Below, one piece after another: positions 11,560 through 24,122 of a stretch of 64,000 nucleotides of DNA. Under the pieces are notes generated by a model. It was not told where the DNA came from. It did not search any database and saw only the letters and a program-made list of their open reading frames with translations. Origin of the DNA: Paramecium octaurelia (taxonomy: Eukaryota; Ciliophora; Oligohymenophorea; Peniculida; Parameciidae); assembly GCA_905182995.1 (NCBI GenBank), contig CAJJDP010000001.1, positions 268,001 to 332,000 on the forward strand, written 5' to 3'. Position numbers and translations under genes: made by a program. The stretch's first letter is position 1, and each line of letters starts with the position of its first letter.

Positions 11560-14185
11560 TCATATTCTTTATTTTTTGATAACTTTCTCTCTTTATGGCT
11601 TTTCATCCAAATCACTAACTTAACTAATTTAACTTTTGTCGTTTGCGTTTAATAAAATTTAGAAAGACTGTTGACTGGTATTAAGAATGGGAGTTTTGAG
11701 TCTTAATTATTTATTACTACCTAAAGCCATAGTTTGATCTCCTGCAACCATAGTCTAATCTTGAATAACAGATTGAGATGCATTTCCTAATTCTTCAGGT
11801 GGTTTCTTGGTAACATCATTTTTTGGTTTGTATTCCAAAGGTAATCCAATGAATGCGTTACCTCTTTCAACTTTTTCATCATAATCAAAATATTGATCAT
11901 CTTCGTTTTTCTTTTTTTAAGCTACCTTTTTTTCATCACTCTATGGTTCTTCATCTTCATTGATATCATATTCTTAATCAGATTCAGAATCATTGTCTGA
12001 ATCATTATAATTCTTTAATTTTTCATTGAATTTATCTTTATTAAATTTAACTTATTTTGTAAATCCTATCTTCCATTCCTTATCCTCTATTTTTCCTACA
12101 AATTCCATAAACTCCCTAATGAATTGTTCAACAAATCTTTATTCACCAAAAAACATTTCACTGTCCATACAATACAATTAAATAATAGTTTTACAAGTAA
12201 TATCATATGAACCTTAGAAGATATTTGAAAAGAACATTCCACAAATGAAAACATACAATGTTGGGATGATTGGAGATTCAATTCCGGATGTTGGTTTCCC
12301 CATAAATGTTTATTCAGCAAAATTGATGTAAATATAAATTGGAATAGATGCCATAAATGCTGTTGCCATTCTAATTTAGAACACAATTAATGTTTAGAGG
12401 AAATCTAAATCTTTAATTTTGTCCTAGTTTCTGAAGATTAAAAAGTAAGCCTTCTTAGCACTTTAGTAATATGGCTCAGACCAAATAGCTACTTAAACAA
12501 CTGAATGTTTAGATATATATCTGAGAAACACCTCAAAGGCATGAATACATGCCATACAACTTGCCTAAGTGTATCTTACACAACTACTGGTTTAAGGTAG
12601 AAATCTCATTAAACTCTAGGAATAATAAATATATCTACTCTTGAATAATCCATTATTGATTGAGGAACTGTAAGAAACATGAGATTAAAAGCAATAAACA
12701 CGCAAGTACCAAAATGGTAACGAAATAAAGTTTTGAAAGAAAAACAATAAGGGATTCTGACAGTGTCTTTCTACTTTGTGAAAAACCAAACTGATAAGGC
12801 ATAACTTGTGAACATATCATTCATAGTTAAAATTAAAGTTAAAGTAAAAAACACTGTAAATGCAACATAGATTAGACCCATCTAGATATAATCATTGTAA
12901 ATGACCTTGTAAAGAAGATGTCCATCAATATCTAAGTAATTAATATATAAAATTCATACATTTTGCTCTTGTTAATTCTGTTGTCCCCACTGTCATCGCA
13001 AAACAGACCAAGATAAATGCCAAACAACACACTACCAATCCAATAAACGCAACAATAAATGGAAATGATCGAATCTAACTTAAAACTTGAATAATATGTT
13101 ATGCAGTTTTTAATAAGGAAATTCCTCTTTGAATCCTCTTAAAAAGTAATAAAGTAACAATTAAGTAAATGCCTCCTAATGCCAAGAATACAATTGCTAA
13201 TATCTAATAGGTGGTTACTATTTGGCCACCACAGGTATCTGAGTTCATGCCATCGATACATCTAAAGTCGTGGGCCTAAATTCATTTTCATAACTTACTC
13301 TAATTGATTCCAGATAGAAAAGCCAACCATATAGAATTAAGCCAGCCTCAGCAAATATAATGGCTCCCCATATTAATCCAGCAGCGATTTTTTCAAATTT
13401 AGCCAGAACTGTAAACAAATAACTTAAAACAATTGATAAGCCAAAGCCGCATAATGTAATGTCCCAAGATTGCCATAAATCTGACCCTATCCTTCTCATT
13501 GTGTTCCTTGTTGATCCTAATTGCTCAAATACAAGTTCTCTGCTCTTGGGCTCTTTTGGTATACAGTAATAACCCATCTGATCTGCTTGCATTTGAATGT
13601 AACAAAAGGAAGTTACCGTCATATGATCTGTATCGTACATGCAAGTTTCCCTCCCTGTCGATGGCGGACATTACCTAATACACCAGGTTACATCTATATC
13701 CATCACGGGGCCAGCATAATATAAGAAGGGTTTATTCTTTAAACTGCCTATGCCACAAATCTCGCCTCTAAAGTCTATTCCATGGGCCAATCTATCAGGA
13801 TTTCCACCTGCAATTACAAAATATGAATAAACTCCGTATAAAACATATACAATAAGAAATAAACCTATCCAAGCTTTATCAGTTGCCTTCCGATCAACTA
13901 ATCAGTAAATTAAACTTACTTACCAACTGGTCCTTTGAATCCCTATGGTGGAACAAAAGGAAGATTCAATTCATCATTTCGATCAATTTCTTCATATTAC
14001 TCCAATCTTGAGAACTTGTCCTCAGTACGGAAAAAAGTAGTTTTTTTTTCTGGAACCTAACTATTATTATTTAAATTATTTGTAGAAGCCACAGTAATTT
14101 TTGATGAGTTAACGATTAACTTTGGAATTTCTAAAGCCTCCTTATTAGTTTTTAATGTCTAGTCAAGCTCAGTAGTATTAAGCAT
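11560..14185 (-). CDS. Choline transporter-like protein, SLC44/CTL family
   Basis: A large multi-span membrane protein with several short introns. The N-terminus is hydrophilic and leads to RKATDKAWIGLFLIVYVL (first membrane helix), followed by GGNPDRLAHGIDFRGEICG, very close to the family signature where the first loop carries G-x-P-x-R-L-x-x-G-x-D and a Cys-Gly. A cysteine-rich extracellular loop and repeated hydrophobic helices follow. The tail is acidic and glutamine/threonine-rich. CTL proteins move choline or ethanolamine across plasma or organelle membranes. Exact exon borders toward the 3' end were not all checked. Confidence 0.85.
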
Positions 14186-14471
14186 AAATTAATAATATAA
14201 ATATTAAATTATAAATAGCATCAGCCATTACAACTTTGTGAAATTGACAAATTAGAAGTCATAACCAACTTACTTGTATCAATAAAAATTTGTAATTTTT
14301 CTTATAAAAATCAACGCTCAATTTAGAGGATATAATGAAAAATAAATTTAATCAAAAGAGTTTTAAGCTACGGATATGAACTCTAATTAAATCAATTTAA
14401 ATTCACAAGGGTTCACATAGTTATTACTTTAATCAATCAACTTTAGTTTATATAAAATAATTCATTAAATT

Positions 14472-14802
14472 TCATTCAAATTCTAAATGTTCCATATCAT
14501 CCAAATTTCGAAGGATATTTCTCTTATCATAGTTGTGAATTCCCAAGTTAAAAGATGTACATTGAGAATTAAAAAGAAATTCAATTTAATCATTTAATTC
14601 TTCACTTTTATCCATATTAGACCGTGTAATAATCAGAAAATAATTATTTATTTTTAGATTCCTTAAATATTCATAAATTAATCCTTCAAAAGAGAGCAAT
14701 AAATAACTTACTCTCAAATAAGGACAAATCTATTAGAATACCATGATAGTATGATCTGATTTTTTTATGAGCTCCACTCCGAAATATATTACGTACATTC
14801 AT
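14472..14802 (-). CDS. Small conserved-looking protein, unknown
   Basis: 100 residues from two exons with a 28-nt intron; the exon sum is a multiple of three. It starts MNVRNIFRSGAHKKIRSYYH and ends MEHLEFE. Mixed hydrophobic and charged composition, no membrane segment, no motif recognised. The next gene starts 99 bp away in the opposite direction, so they probably share a promoter. The 286 bp between its stop and the SLC44-like start shows no coding signal. Confidence 0.55.
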
Positions 14803-14901
14803 AAAAACTTTGATCAAGTAAAGTTGAAATTTAAAGATCTGTTTTAAATAAATTAATATAAATTACTTAATAATTTCAATTAAGCTTCTTTACTTATCAA
14901 A

Positions 14902-15351
14902 ATGCCAACTTAAATTGTATAGAGAAAAAGAAATACATCTGAAAAGAACAAATTTCATTCTATTTTGAAATGCCAAAAATCCAATGAAATTAGAAATAGG
15001 AAAGACAGAAGTGGTAATGATATTATTCATGGTGGAAATTATAAAATAACTTTTCAAGATAGTTTTATAGTCCTGAAAACAAATTCATACACACCTTAGA
15101 ATGAAATTGAAAATTATTCAGAATCTGAATAGTCCGATCACTCTGAATCAGAATTATCATAGTTTTAAGAATAGATTCAAGCTCCTTAAGTTCATTAGAC
15201 TTTAGAAGTTGTTCCTAAAGTAGCATAAACTAATTGTGAATTAGAAATAAAAATTGAGATCGATGAGGAATTTCCTAAAACAAATACTCACTAATAATCT
15301 AAAATTGGAACCAAATCAACCTAAAAGTCTCAATGCTGTACAACATTTTGA
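14902..15351 (+). CDS. Ciliate protein with RKDRxGxxIxxGG-type motif and CaaX-like tail
   Basis: 149 residues, intronless. The N-terminal part reads RNRKDRSGNDIIHGGNYKIT, and I recall similar phosphoprotein-like segments (R-x-D-R-x-G-x-x-I-x-x-G) as recurring in ciliate proteins of unknown function. The middle is acidic with glutamine and serine. It ends Cys-Cys-Thr-Thr-Phe, which fits a CaaX box (CTTF) for prenylation, with a second cysteine for palmitoylation. Membrane attachment is inferred. No enzyme domain is seen. Confidence 0.55.
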
Positions 15352-15822
15352 TTCTAAGTGATGTAAGTTTATAAATGAATAAAACTTAAAGTATATTATA
15401 TAATTATTATCGTCAATATCTTATTACATCTCGAATGTAGTTTAAAAACCATTAAAATTAAATTTAAGGTTTATAATTCATAAGTTAATTTTGTTCAGCG
15501 TCAACTATTCATTTTTTGATTGAAAATGTGAAAAACAAAGGAGTTTATATTTGATGAAATAAACAATTGTTCAAACTGTTAACCATAGTTCTAATCACTA
15601 AGTATTACAAATATAAGAATTAAAAATTGGTTGATTAAATAAAAAGCAGAGTTTTGTTTCGAAATAAATCTATTTTTTATTTATTCAATTATTTAGAAAA
15701 AACTATAAAAATTATAATGAGATATATAGTTATTAGCCAATAGAATATCTAGTTTATAATAAAATAAAACTATAAGCTATACTATTTTGTTTAAATAAGA
15801 AATATATATGGATGATTTGTTA
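15352..15822. other. 471 bp intergenic, nothing recognised
   Basis: AT-rich DNA between the plus-strand gene ending at 15351 and the minus-strand gene ending at 15823. All frames carry TGA codons at short spacing and no domain-like peptide was seen. It is unusually long for the space between two convergent genes here, where 15-70 bp is typical. Confidence 0.5.
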
Positions 15823-16772
15823 TCAAAAGTAATTTTAGTCACTCATGTAGTTTGAAATCTATTGTAGATGTTACCTAGTGATATTTTTTTAATCCCAAAG
15901 TAATTTGCGATTAATCAATTCTTAAGTCTTAAAAATTCCTTACTCTTTTTAATCAATTAGTTCTTCTTATTGTTTACAATTTAAAACCTATATTCTATTG
16001 TAACTATTTACTTTTACCGAATTTAGTTATCAAAATCTTTTAATTTTTAGATTTATTGAGTTAGTTTAAATTCTAGATCTCTGATATGATTTTCATGTGC
16101 CATTAAACTTTCAACGGTTTAATTCATATTCCTAATTTATTGAATGTAAAATTCTAATTTGATTGAAAATAAAAATACATTCCTTTTTATTGAGTTCTTC
16201 TAAATTGATTTTCAGACGTTCATTAAATTGAGTATAGTAATGAATTTACTCTGATAGGAGAGATTCTTTTTCTTTTAGGGATTGTTCACGAATTGATAGT
16301 TATTATTCTCTTATATTTAATTGATCTTGTTTTTCTTAGATTGATTTTTATTATTCAATTAAGCCCAATTCCTTGTCTTTGAGCTTATCAACAAAGGCAG
16401 TTTGATTTTCCTTAATTTGTTATTCTTGTTGTTAAATTTATTTGATCTTGCTTTTAAGAATTTCAGCCATATACCTTACTTCATTCTCTCCCTACCTTAG
16501 TTTCTATTTACCAATGTATTTGATACCTCAGCTCTTAATTCCAAATCTAGGTGATCAGAATGTAATTGGTTTTTCTTCATATCTATTTCCTCGCACTTTT
16601 ATTTATACTTTTCCTTTGTTCTCAATAATTCATAATCAGAATTGAAATTCGAAGTAGAATATTCATCATCCCCACAATACTAGGTTGCATATCTTACAGG
16701 TTTTGAAGAAGCGATGGAGCAGGTTTGTATGGTTTTTCTTGAAAACCTGAGTTAATCTCTGGCAGAAAACAT
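15823..16772 (-). CDS. Coiled-coil protein, unknown
   Basis: 290 residues from four exons (introns 29, 25, 23 nt; frame closes). An N-terminal basic, serine-rich segment (MFSARDQLRFSRK) precedes nearly continuous coiled coil rich in Q, E and K. No other domain. Such proteins are abundant in the ciliate cortex and centriole-like structures, but nothing here identifies a specific one. Confidence 0.6.
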
Positions 16773-16983
16773 TTTTGGTTAACAGATAATCTAATTAAAA
16801 TGAAATTAAATTACATAAATTCATTAATGGCAATAGAATAATACAATAAGCAATAATCGAAATGGTCTATTTTGAAGTGCTCAATAGAAGTATAGTTGGA
16901 AAGGAAATAGTGAAATTTATATAATCATGTAATTAATGGTGTTATAAAGTCAATAATAAAATTCTTAAAATTTATTTGGGAGG

Positions 16984-18355
16984 ATGAATCTCTTTAAATA
17001 GAAAGTGACATACTACTATGATGAAGAATTCGGGACATTCAACTACTCTACAACACATCCAATGAAGCCATTAAGAGTGGCCATCACTGATGATTTAGTC
17101 GGTCACTATGGATTGAAATAATATATGAATTGTATTGTAAGACATTAAAATCGAATATAGGATTAATCTTTTGTGTAAACATACATAAAAAGAGTAGATG
17201 AGGATGTATTAACTTAATTTCATTCTTATGAATACATAGATTTAATTAAGATAATCACTCCAGAAAATAAATGTCAATATGAGGATCAACTTTATAGATG
17301 TAAATTAGACCTTGAATTTAGTTAATTTTATGGAGGATTGTCCAGTCTTAGATAGGTTGTTCGATTTTTGCTTATGTTAAACTTCTGGATCAGTTGGAGC
17401 TGCTTGTGTGATAGCAGATCAAAAGAGCAACATTGCCATCAACTGGAGTGGAGGATTGCATCATGCCAAGTAAAGTGAAGCAAGTGGATTCTGTTATGTT
17501 AATGATTGTGTGTTAGGGATATTAGAATTATTGAAAACCTATTAGCGAGTACTGTATGTTGATATTGATATTCATCACGGAGATGGAGTAGAGGAAGCCT
17601 TCTATTTAACTGATAGAGTGATGACATGTTCATTTCATAAATTTAAAGAATACTTCCCAGGAACTGGACATATTGATGATGTTGGACATGATAAAGGAAA
17701 ATATTATGCTGTCAATTTCCCTTTAAATGAAGGGTTAAATGATGACTCAATCTAATATATTTTCAAACCAGTCATCGATAAAATTATGGAAAATTTCAGA
17801 CCTGATGTTGTAATGTTATAAGGAGGTACAGATAGTCTTAGTGGTGATCGATTGGGGTGTTTCAATTTAAGCATTAAAGGTATTAATATGTGATATCAAT
17901 GTAGGACATGGCACATGCATTGAGTATCTAAAGAAATTCAATGTTCCAATAATAATGGTTGGAGGTGGAGGCTATACTCTTAGAAATGTCCCCAGATGCT
18001 GGACATATGAAACTTCACTTGCTTTGAATGTTCCAATATAAGATAATATTCCTGATGAATCAGATTACAAAGTCTATTTCGGACCTGAATATAAATTACA
18101 TTTACCAATTTCGAATATGGAAGAGTAAAATTCTAAAGATTATTTGGAAAAAAATATGTAAATTTGATGAATATTCTTTAAAGAGTTCAAATTCTAGAAA
18201 ACCTTAAATAAATAACACCTGGGTGTGCTTAAATTGACCATCATGCAATTGGAAAGGAAAGCAGATAAAAGGTTGATTATTAAGAATTGTTTTCTGAGTA
18301 TCGAGATAATCGGGAGGAAATGCAAATAGAATAAAATTAAGATCAATAAGAATGA
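16984..18355 (+). CDS. Class I histone deacetylase (RPD3/HDAC1-3 type)
   Basis: 432 residues with introns of 22, 25 and 26 nt. Zinc hydrolase core is complete: [20 protein letters not shown] (the tandem active-site histidines), [14 protein letters not shown] (zinc ligands), [33 protein letters not shown] and [18 protein letters not shown]. It removes acetyl groups from histone lysines in the nucleus. The stretch 17137-17160 begins GTAAG and ends TATAG, is 24 nt long, carries no TGA and sits in an extra loop relative to animal HDAC1, so it may be a further in-frame intron (then 424 residues). The tail is short and Q/E-rich. Confidence 0.95.
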
Positions 18356-18422
18356 ATATATATAATATTAGTTTGAAGCATAATTATAATGAAATCTTCT
18401 TTTTAATGAATAATTAAAATGA

Positions 18423-20417
18423 TCATTTTTTTTTGGTAAATGGTCCTTTCTTTTATTATTATTGTTATTGTTATTATTATTGCTATTATTATTAAGGTTT
18501 CTATTATTATTATTATTCAACTTTTGGAGGTGCTTATTATTATGCTTATTTGGGTGGCTCATTTAATTATGGTTTTTCTTAAGCTTAAGCAATCTTTTAT
18601 CTTGCAATTTATTCAGTTTTATCTAAGCCGAGTTTTACCAACTCTTATTCATCAGCAGGGAGCACCTATCGTATAAGATATGGTTAATACATTTTATAAA
18701 CCAGCATAATTAGCTAATTTTTGAGCTTTGGGTACAATATTGGATGAAAAGTCTTAGAAATCCAAAACATAGTTTTGAATTAATCCAAGACTATCATTCC
18801 AAGCTCTTTTAGGGAATTTCTAGAATCCTTCTTATTAGACTAATCGTGCAGAATGATTAACAAAGACTTTGCTGAATGCCAAAGGAGAAGCTTTGTATAA
18901 TTCCTCAACTAATTCGATTTCAGCTGATGAATCTCCTTCAAAGTAATCCTTGTATTAAAGGACTAAATAAATAATTTATTAATATTACATCCTTCTTTAG
19001 CTGCAAGATTATAATAATCCTTTTCAGCCTATAAGAGAGCAAATTCATTTTCTGAATTAACAGCAGTTTATAGATTCTTGAAAACAGCAACATATTCCGG
19101 ATCCTTAGTCATTCTTGCCAAATGTCTTTCGATCAATCTTCTTTCTCTAACTTAATAATCTTTGGTGCAATCAAATGCTAATCTATATTTGAATCTCCAC
19201 AATTTCTTTTCAAGAAGTGATGTTTAATCTTCTTCAGGATTGTGAGTATAGGCTTCTTAGAAGTCAAATCTGAGAGGACTATATTTAGGATCAACTTAGG
19301 CAACAGCCTCATCAATTCTCTATTCAACTTATTCGTCATCCTTGTACAATTCTTAATCTGTTTCAAAGTAATCATTGTATAGTTATTCTTCTTCAGTAAG
19401 ACCTCCATAGAAGTAAGTGTAATTGTTCTCCCATCTTTCCTTTTATCTTAATCTCATTCTTCTTTCTCTTCTGGCATGATTAGCAAAATCAAGATATTCT
19501 CTAACATGGAATCTGTTCACTTTTCTTTCTAATCTCTCTTAGATAGCCAAAACCTTCTCTGCTTCAATGACAGCTGCATATGTTGCCTTTTACATTGGTA
19601 ATTTGTATTTTGGATTTCTGTAGATGCTTTCTTCATTGTAACCTGCTTATTTCAATTATTAATCAATGTATTTTAGTTTATCTTCACCATGTTAAAATCT
19701 CCACATTCTATAAGCTGGATCAACAAGTAATCTGTCGTGTACATCGTTATCCATCGTCACCATAATGTTTTATTCATACAATGCACTCTCAAATAATGAA
19801 GCCTCTCTGTGAGTCCACATTTTGAACATGTTAATTGATTAAACATTTTCATTCTAAAATAATTGATTTATTTTACATCCAATTCAAAAATATCAATAGG
19901 ATGGAATGAATCTCTATAGTAAGACATTTCCTCATCCTCTTATTGTCTAAGTCTAACCAATTTGAAGACTTGACCACACATTGGACATCTCTATAATGGA
20001 CCTTCTCTAAGCATGAAGAGATGAATTTCATGTTGCTCATAATCGTCTTCGTTTTACAAACCTGTGCATCCCACATATCTGAATGGAGTATCTGCAGTGA
20101 AAATAACACAAGGATTGTCTACTGTACCAAAATTGACTGTTTAGATGTTATCTAGGTTATTATACACTTATAAGTGGAATGGATTTCCAGAATAAGCAGC
20201 ATAATATTCATGAAGCACTTCATCAAAAGCCTAATATGTCAAGTTAGGTGTCATAGAGCTATGAACGCCATCCTATCTGACATAAGACTTTATATGTCTA
20301 ATTGGAGCTGTGATCTTAGAGTTTAGCAATTAATTTTACCACGCTTTTTAGTGTTTTGAAAGTATCTAACACATTGAAAGTTGACGAGAATGACTTCTTG
20401 CTCACAAGTCTCAGCAT
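18423..20417 (-). CDS. Long COX5B-like mitochondrial protein with polyQ tail
   Basis: 631 residues, five exons (introns 25, 23, 26, 25 nt; frame closes). It begins MLRLVSKKSFSSTFN, a typical mitochondrial presequence. Residues ~60-190 contain the zinc-binding COX5B part: PCVIFTADTPFRYVGCTGL and RCPMCGQVFKLVRL, with the paired cysteines that hold zinc in cytochrome c oxidase. A helical, charged extension of some 350 residues follows, unlike the ~100-residue animal subunit; extended respiratory subunits are known in ciliates. The final exon encodes a run of about 30 residues, nearly all glutamine (18452-18520, mostly TAA codons), then KKGPFTKKK. Confidence 0.85.
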
Positions 20418-20939
20418 ATTAAAATCTTTATTTTATTAATAAATATATCCAAATATAATATTTGAATAGATATAAAAAGGAATCCTGTAATCTTATAAAA
20501 TTGTTTTTATCACTTATTGATAGAAGAATATTAATTGTATCTATTTTATTATATTATTATAAAATCAAAAAAGATTCCTTAATTATAGGGAAACAAAAAT
20601 GTCGAAATACTATTTCAAAATCCCATTTAATCGAATCCTGCTATTAAAATAAGAACACAAGAGAAAACTTTAATCAAAAAATAAAATTATTGAGGTAAAA
20701 GTAATCATTTAGATAAGAAATTTAATTAGAATTTAATTATACATATATTAACGAAAAGAAGAATAATTTATTTAATTTTAGCAATTATATAATATGGAAG
20801 GCGAATTAATAACGATCATCCAAATCAAAAAGAATATGATCTAAGAATTTAGTTTGAAGCAATTGTTAAATTAAAGACATCTAAATTATTGATTATAAAT
20901 TTGAAATATTTACTGCATAATAATAAAACAATGTAAAAT
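20418..20939. other. 522 bp intergenic, nothing supported
   Basis: Lies between the start of the COX5B-like gene and the end of the RRM gene. Two short open stretches (from 20462 and from the ATG near 20794, the latter 33 codons) have no recognisable content and strongly AT-biased codons. No tRNA-like T-loop with a proper stem was found. Probably the promoter of the COX5B-like gene plus spacer. Confidence 0.45.
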
Positions 20940-23900
20940 TCAATATTTTTTTTGCTTTGGCACCAAAAATTTCCCTTTTTTATTTTTTATTTTTAGTTTT
21001 CCTTGTTCCTTATCTCTAATGAAAGTATCATTTGTCAATGGGGAATACTTTTTAGATATATCCTTTAAATATGCTTATTAATCAATATCATCTTAAATTT
21101 CATCCAAATTATTTCTAAAATCTAATGATTTTGCTAACTCATATTCTAAAATATTAGTTTAATATTACATTTTCTGGTTAACCCTTGAGTTTAGTATATT
21201 TTCTCATAATCTGTTTCTGCACTTTCAGGCAATTTATCAATTAAATCCAAAATCTCCTCTGAAATCTAACCATCATTCTCCAAGGCTTTAAGCATTTCAA
21301 TGGCTTTATCACTTTAAATTCCATTCTTTGACAAGAGATCTACAAACTATAAAAATAACCATTTTATTATACCTCTTTTTCTAAATTTTGAACTCCCAAA
21401 TCTTTAATTGAAAATGCATCTAAATCATATTTCACAAATGGTTTTTCACTCTTGATAATGTATCTTTTCTTAGTTAAATTATCAACAACAAAATCGTATT
21501 TCTCAGATCCAACAGCAACGAAAGTATTCAAATCCTTAACCATTTAATTAATATCCACTTCATTATCAGTTACTTCAAAAGTTTCTGTCGTAATTCCATG
21601 TTTATCTAATGAGATTAATTTTTAAGTATAGGATTATTTTGAAAATTCTTTGATTCTTGCAATCTAATCTTTTGTAATCTGACTCATTAAGTGTTTTCTA
21701 TTAGCCTCTTATTATCTAATCAAATCTCGTGTCTCATCAGTAATATCGAATTCTCTTACATAATTGATGATTTTATCATTCAGGAATTCATTTCCCAAAT
21801 CATCCTTTGCAAGAGCCAAACTAACCTTTAATTAATCTTTGTGATTCAAAGGATGGATGGCAATTAAATTTTCATTTTATGATTCATCTCCCAATAACAT
21901 TTTTTTAATATACTCCAAAAATTCTTCATGTTTTTGCAGAGCTAATTTCTTTAAATAAAATGGGTTCAAAATAGTACTACTGAAACGACGTTTGAATTTT
22001 CTTTGCTTTTTCAATGCTATTTTTTCTTAAGCCTCTTTTGAATCTCTATTCTCTTCACTTATCACATACTTACCTTTTTTCTTGACTTCTGAAAATAGTT
22101 CTCCTATTCTTCTGAATTACATCTCTGAATCTGCAGCATACATAGAAGCTGTGCTCAACATCCTAGCATTCCTAACAAGTTTCTTTTTCATTTTTTTCTC
22201 CTTAAGTGCATAGCCACCTAGTACTCTTGCTTAAAGTAACGACAACAATGTATCATCTGACTTTTCAACATTCTTCTCTAACTTTCTTTAAATAGAATCA
22301 CTTATAAATATAGTTTAATATTTTTTGACTAATTTGTCAGCATACTCCTTTTCTCTCAATTTAATATCCTTTGCTCTGTCTTTGATTGCTTCAACATAAC
22401 CTTTATATTGTTCATTGTGAATTGAAAAATTAAATTTTCTTCCAGGTTTAGTATCTTTAACAACTGCTACACTATCTTCAAAAGAATCTAAGGATTCAGC
22501 AAAACTATTCTTCTCAACGAAATTTTTATATTCTTCACTTTTATTTAATTCAGAATAAGCCTTTTACTTTACTTTTTCTTTTTTCTCCTCAAGATCCTTT
22601 TAGTAAGTATCATAATTAGTCTAAATAACCTCGATCGTTTAATCTCTCACTTAGGAAATTTATGTTCTAATTCTTTCTAGTTATTTGAGATTGTAGATTA
22701 AATCAATTTGATATAATTCTAAATCTTCCCAGGATTTCATAGCTCTTAATTTTGGATATGCCAAATTCTCTATTCTGAATTTGCCACCATACTTTTCTTG
22801 GTTGCTATGGGAGGTAATTTCAGGGTAGAATTTAGGTGTATTTAATAAAGGCAATGGCAAAACTGCTAAATCATGAGTGCCTTCAGCATTAATAGCAAAC
22901 AATGCTCTTTGAGCCATAGCCTTACTTGAAAACGTGCATACACAATAACCTCTATTCTTATAAGTTTTAGCATATAATTAGTATTGAAGATTATCCTTAG
23001 GTGTTTCCACATTGACTTAAGGAATCCATAATTTTTTATAATTTTCTTTAAGATGACTTGGCACCTTCAGACATTTAACAGTTTTTTGATTTAGCAATCT
23101 GAAAAGTCTGAATTAATCTTATTTTTGGTCTTTTTATTATTGATACTCGAATAAGGTTAATTCAAGGTTTGGATCATAATATTCAGGGACTATGGAGTAA
23201 ATAATTGATAATTACAATTTTTGTAAAGTTGTTCAAATTATTCAAGATTAGGGTAGAATTCAATTTCTGTTTTCCCTGTTTACACATCTAGGATTTCTAA
23301 TTTACATGGATCAACTAGGGTTTGGATGATGTCCTCATAGAGAGGAAGATCAACATTTTGAACTTCCAAAGGAATCACGGCATTTAGAACTCTTCCATAT
23401 TAGCCAACAGTGTGTAATACTTCTTAAAGAGAGAGAGTCTTGTTAATATTGGTAATCACAAGAGTTCTATTGAATGGGGATTCTTCTGCTGTATTTTCAA
23501 GGGATCTGCACTCTTATAATATTCCATTGAATTTTGTAAGATGTAGTTATGATTTGTATTATTCAGCTTAATTTTAAAAAGTGAGAGTGGCATAAGCATT
23601 AATATTGAGGGAGCAGGTATGAAGTTCCACTTGGACTTGTTAATTGGTTTTTGATTAAACAAAGTCTTATATTTCTTAGATGGTAACATTAATGGGAAGA
23701 TTGATGAGCAATAATTAGTTTTCTGTAAGATTGTCGCAAGTCAATTTAGGTTTGTACGATTGCATGGCATCAACAGTAAAAACATCATCTTCTTCGATTT
23801 CTTTTAGAGCAAATTTTTAATGTTTCAAGGATTCAGTTTCCCTTACGTATTTGAGTTGGTCGAAAGTTGAAAATATCCTATCAGCTTACTTAAACTCTGG

Positions 23901-24122
23901 GTGGGCAGAAGAGAGAACTTAAATCTCGGATGGCTCCTAGTTATGAGAGACATAGTCGAATTAAATTGATGTGTGCTAGTACTTCTCATAATTGGGTCCT
24001 AGAAGCTCGTGTATGTTGGGTTTTGCAGGTTGGGATTTTAGCAAATTAATCTAGTGATTGTAGTCGAGAAGATCGACGATAGGCCATTTGGAGAAGTGAT
24101 ACACCCTCTTAAATTTAAGCAT
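20940..24122 (-). CDS. Large protein with three RRM-like domains
   Basis: About 1,000 residues; several short introns, including a 23-nt one near the 3' end. Three RNA-recognition-motif-like regions appear in the first half: LLLINLPINVTIQEIQDFV...AYATLTF, TLVITNINKTLSLQEVLHTV...GRVLNAV, and LWIPQVNVETP...NRGYCVCTFSSKAMAQRAL. The second half is charged, helical, and ends PKQKKY. The start MLKFKRVYHFSKW is basic and could be a mitochondrial leader, though that is weak. No specific family recognised. The frame upstream of this ATG stays open into the WD40-like region at 24123-25210, so the two may form one transcript. Confidence 0.6.

Noticed and set aside
18440-18676. Hydrophobic plus-strand ORF rich in isoleucine
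   Set aside because: It is the complement of the polyQ-coding exon of the COX5B-like gene (TAA repeats read as ATT/TTA).
20600-20660. Segment with a T-loop-like ATCGAATCC as a possible tRNA
   Set aside because: No matching acceptor or anticodon stems could be formed around it.
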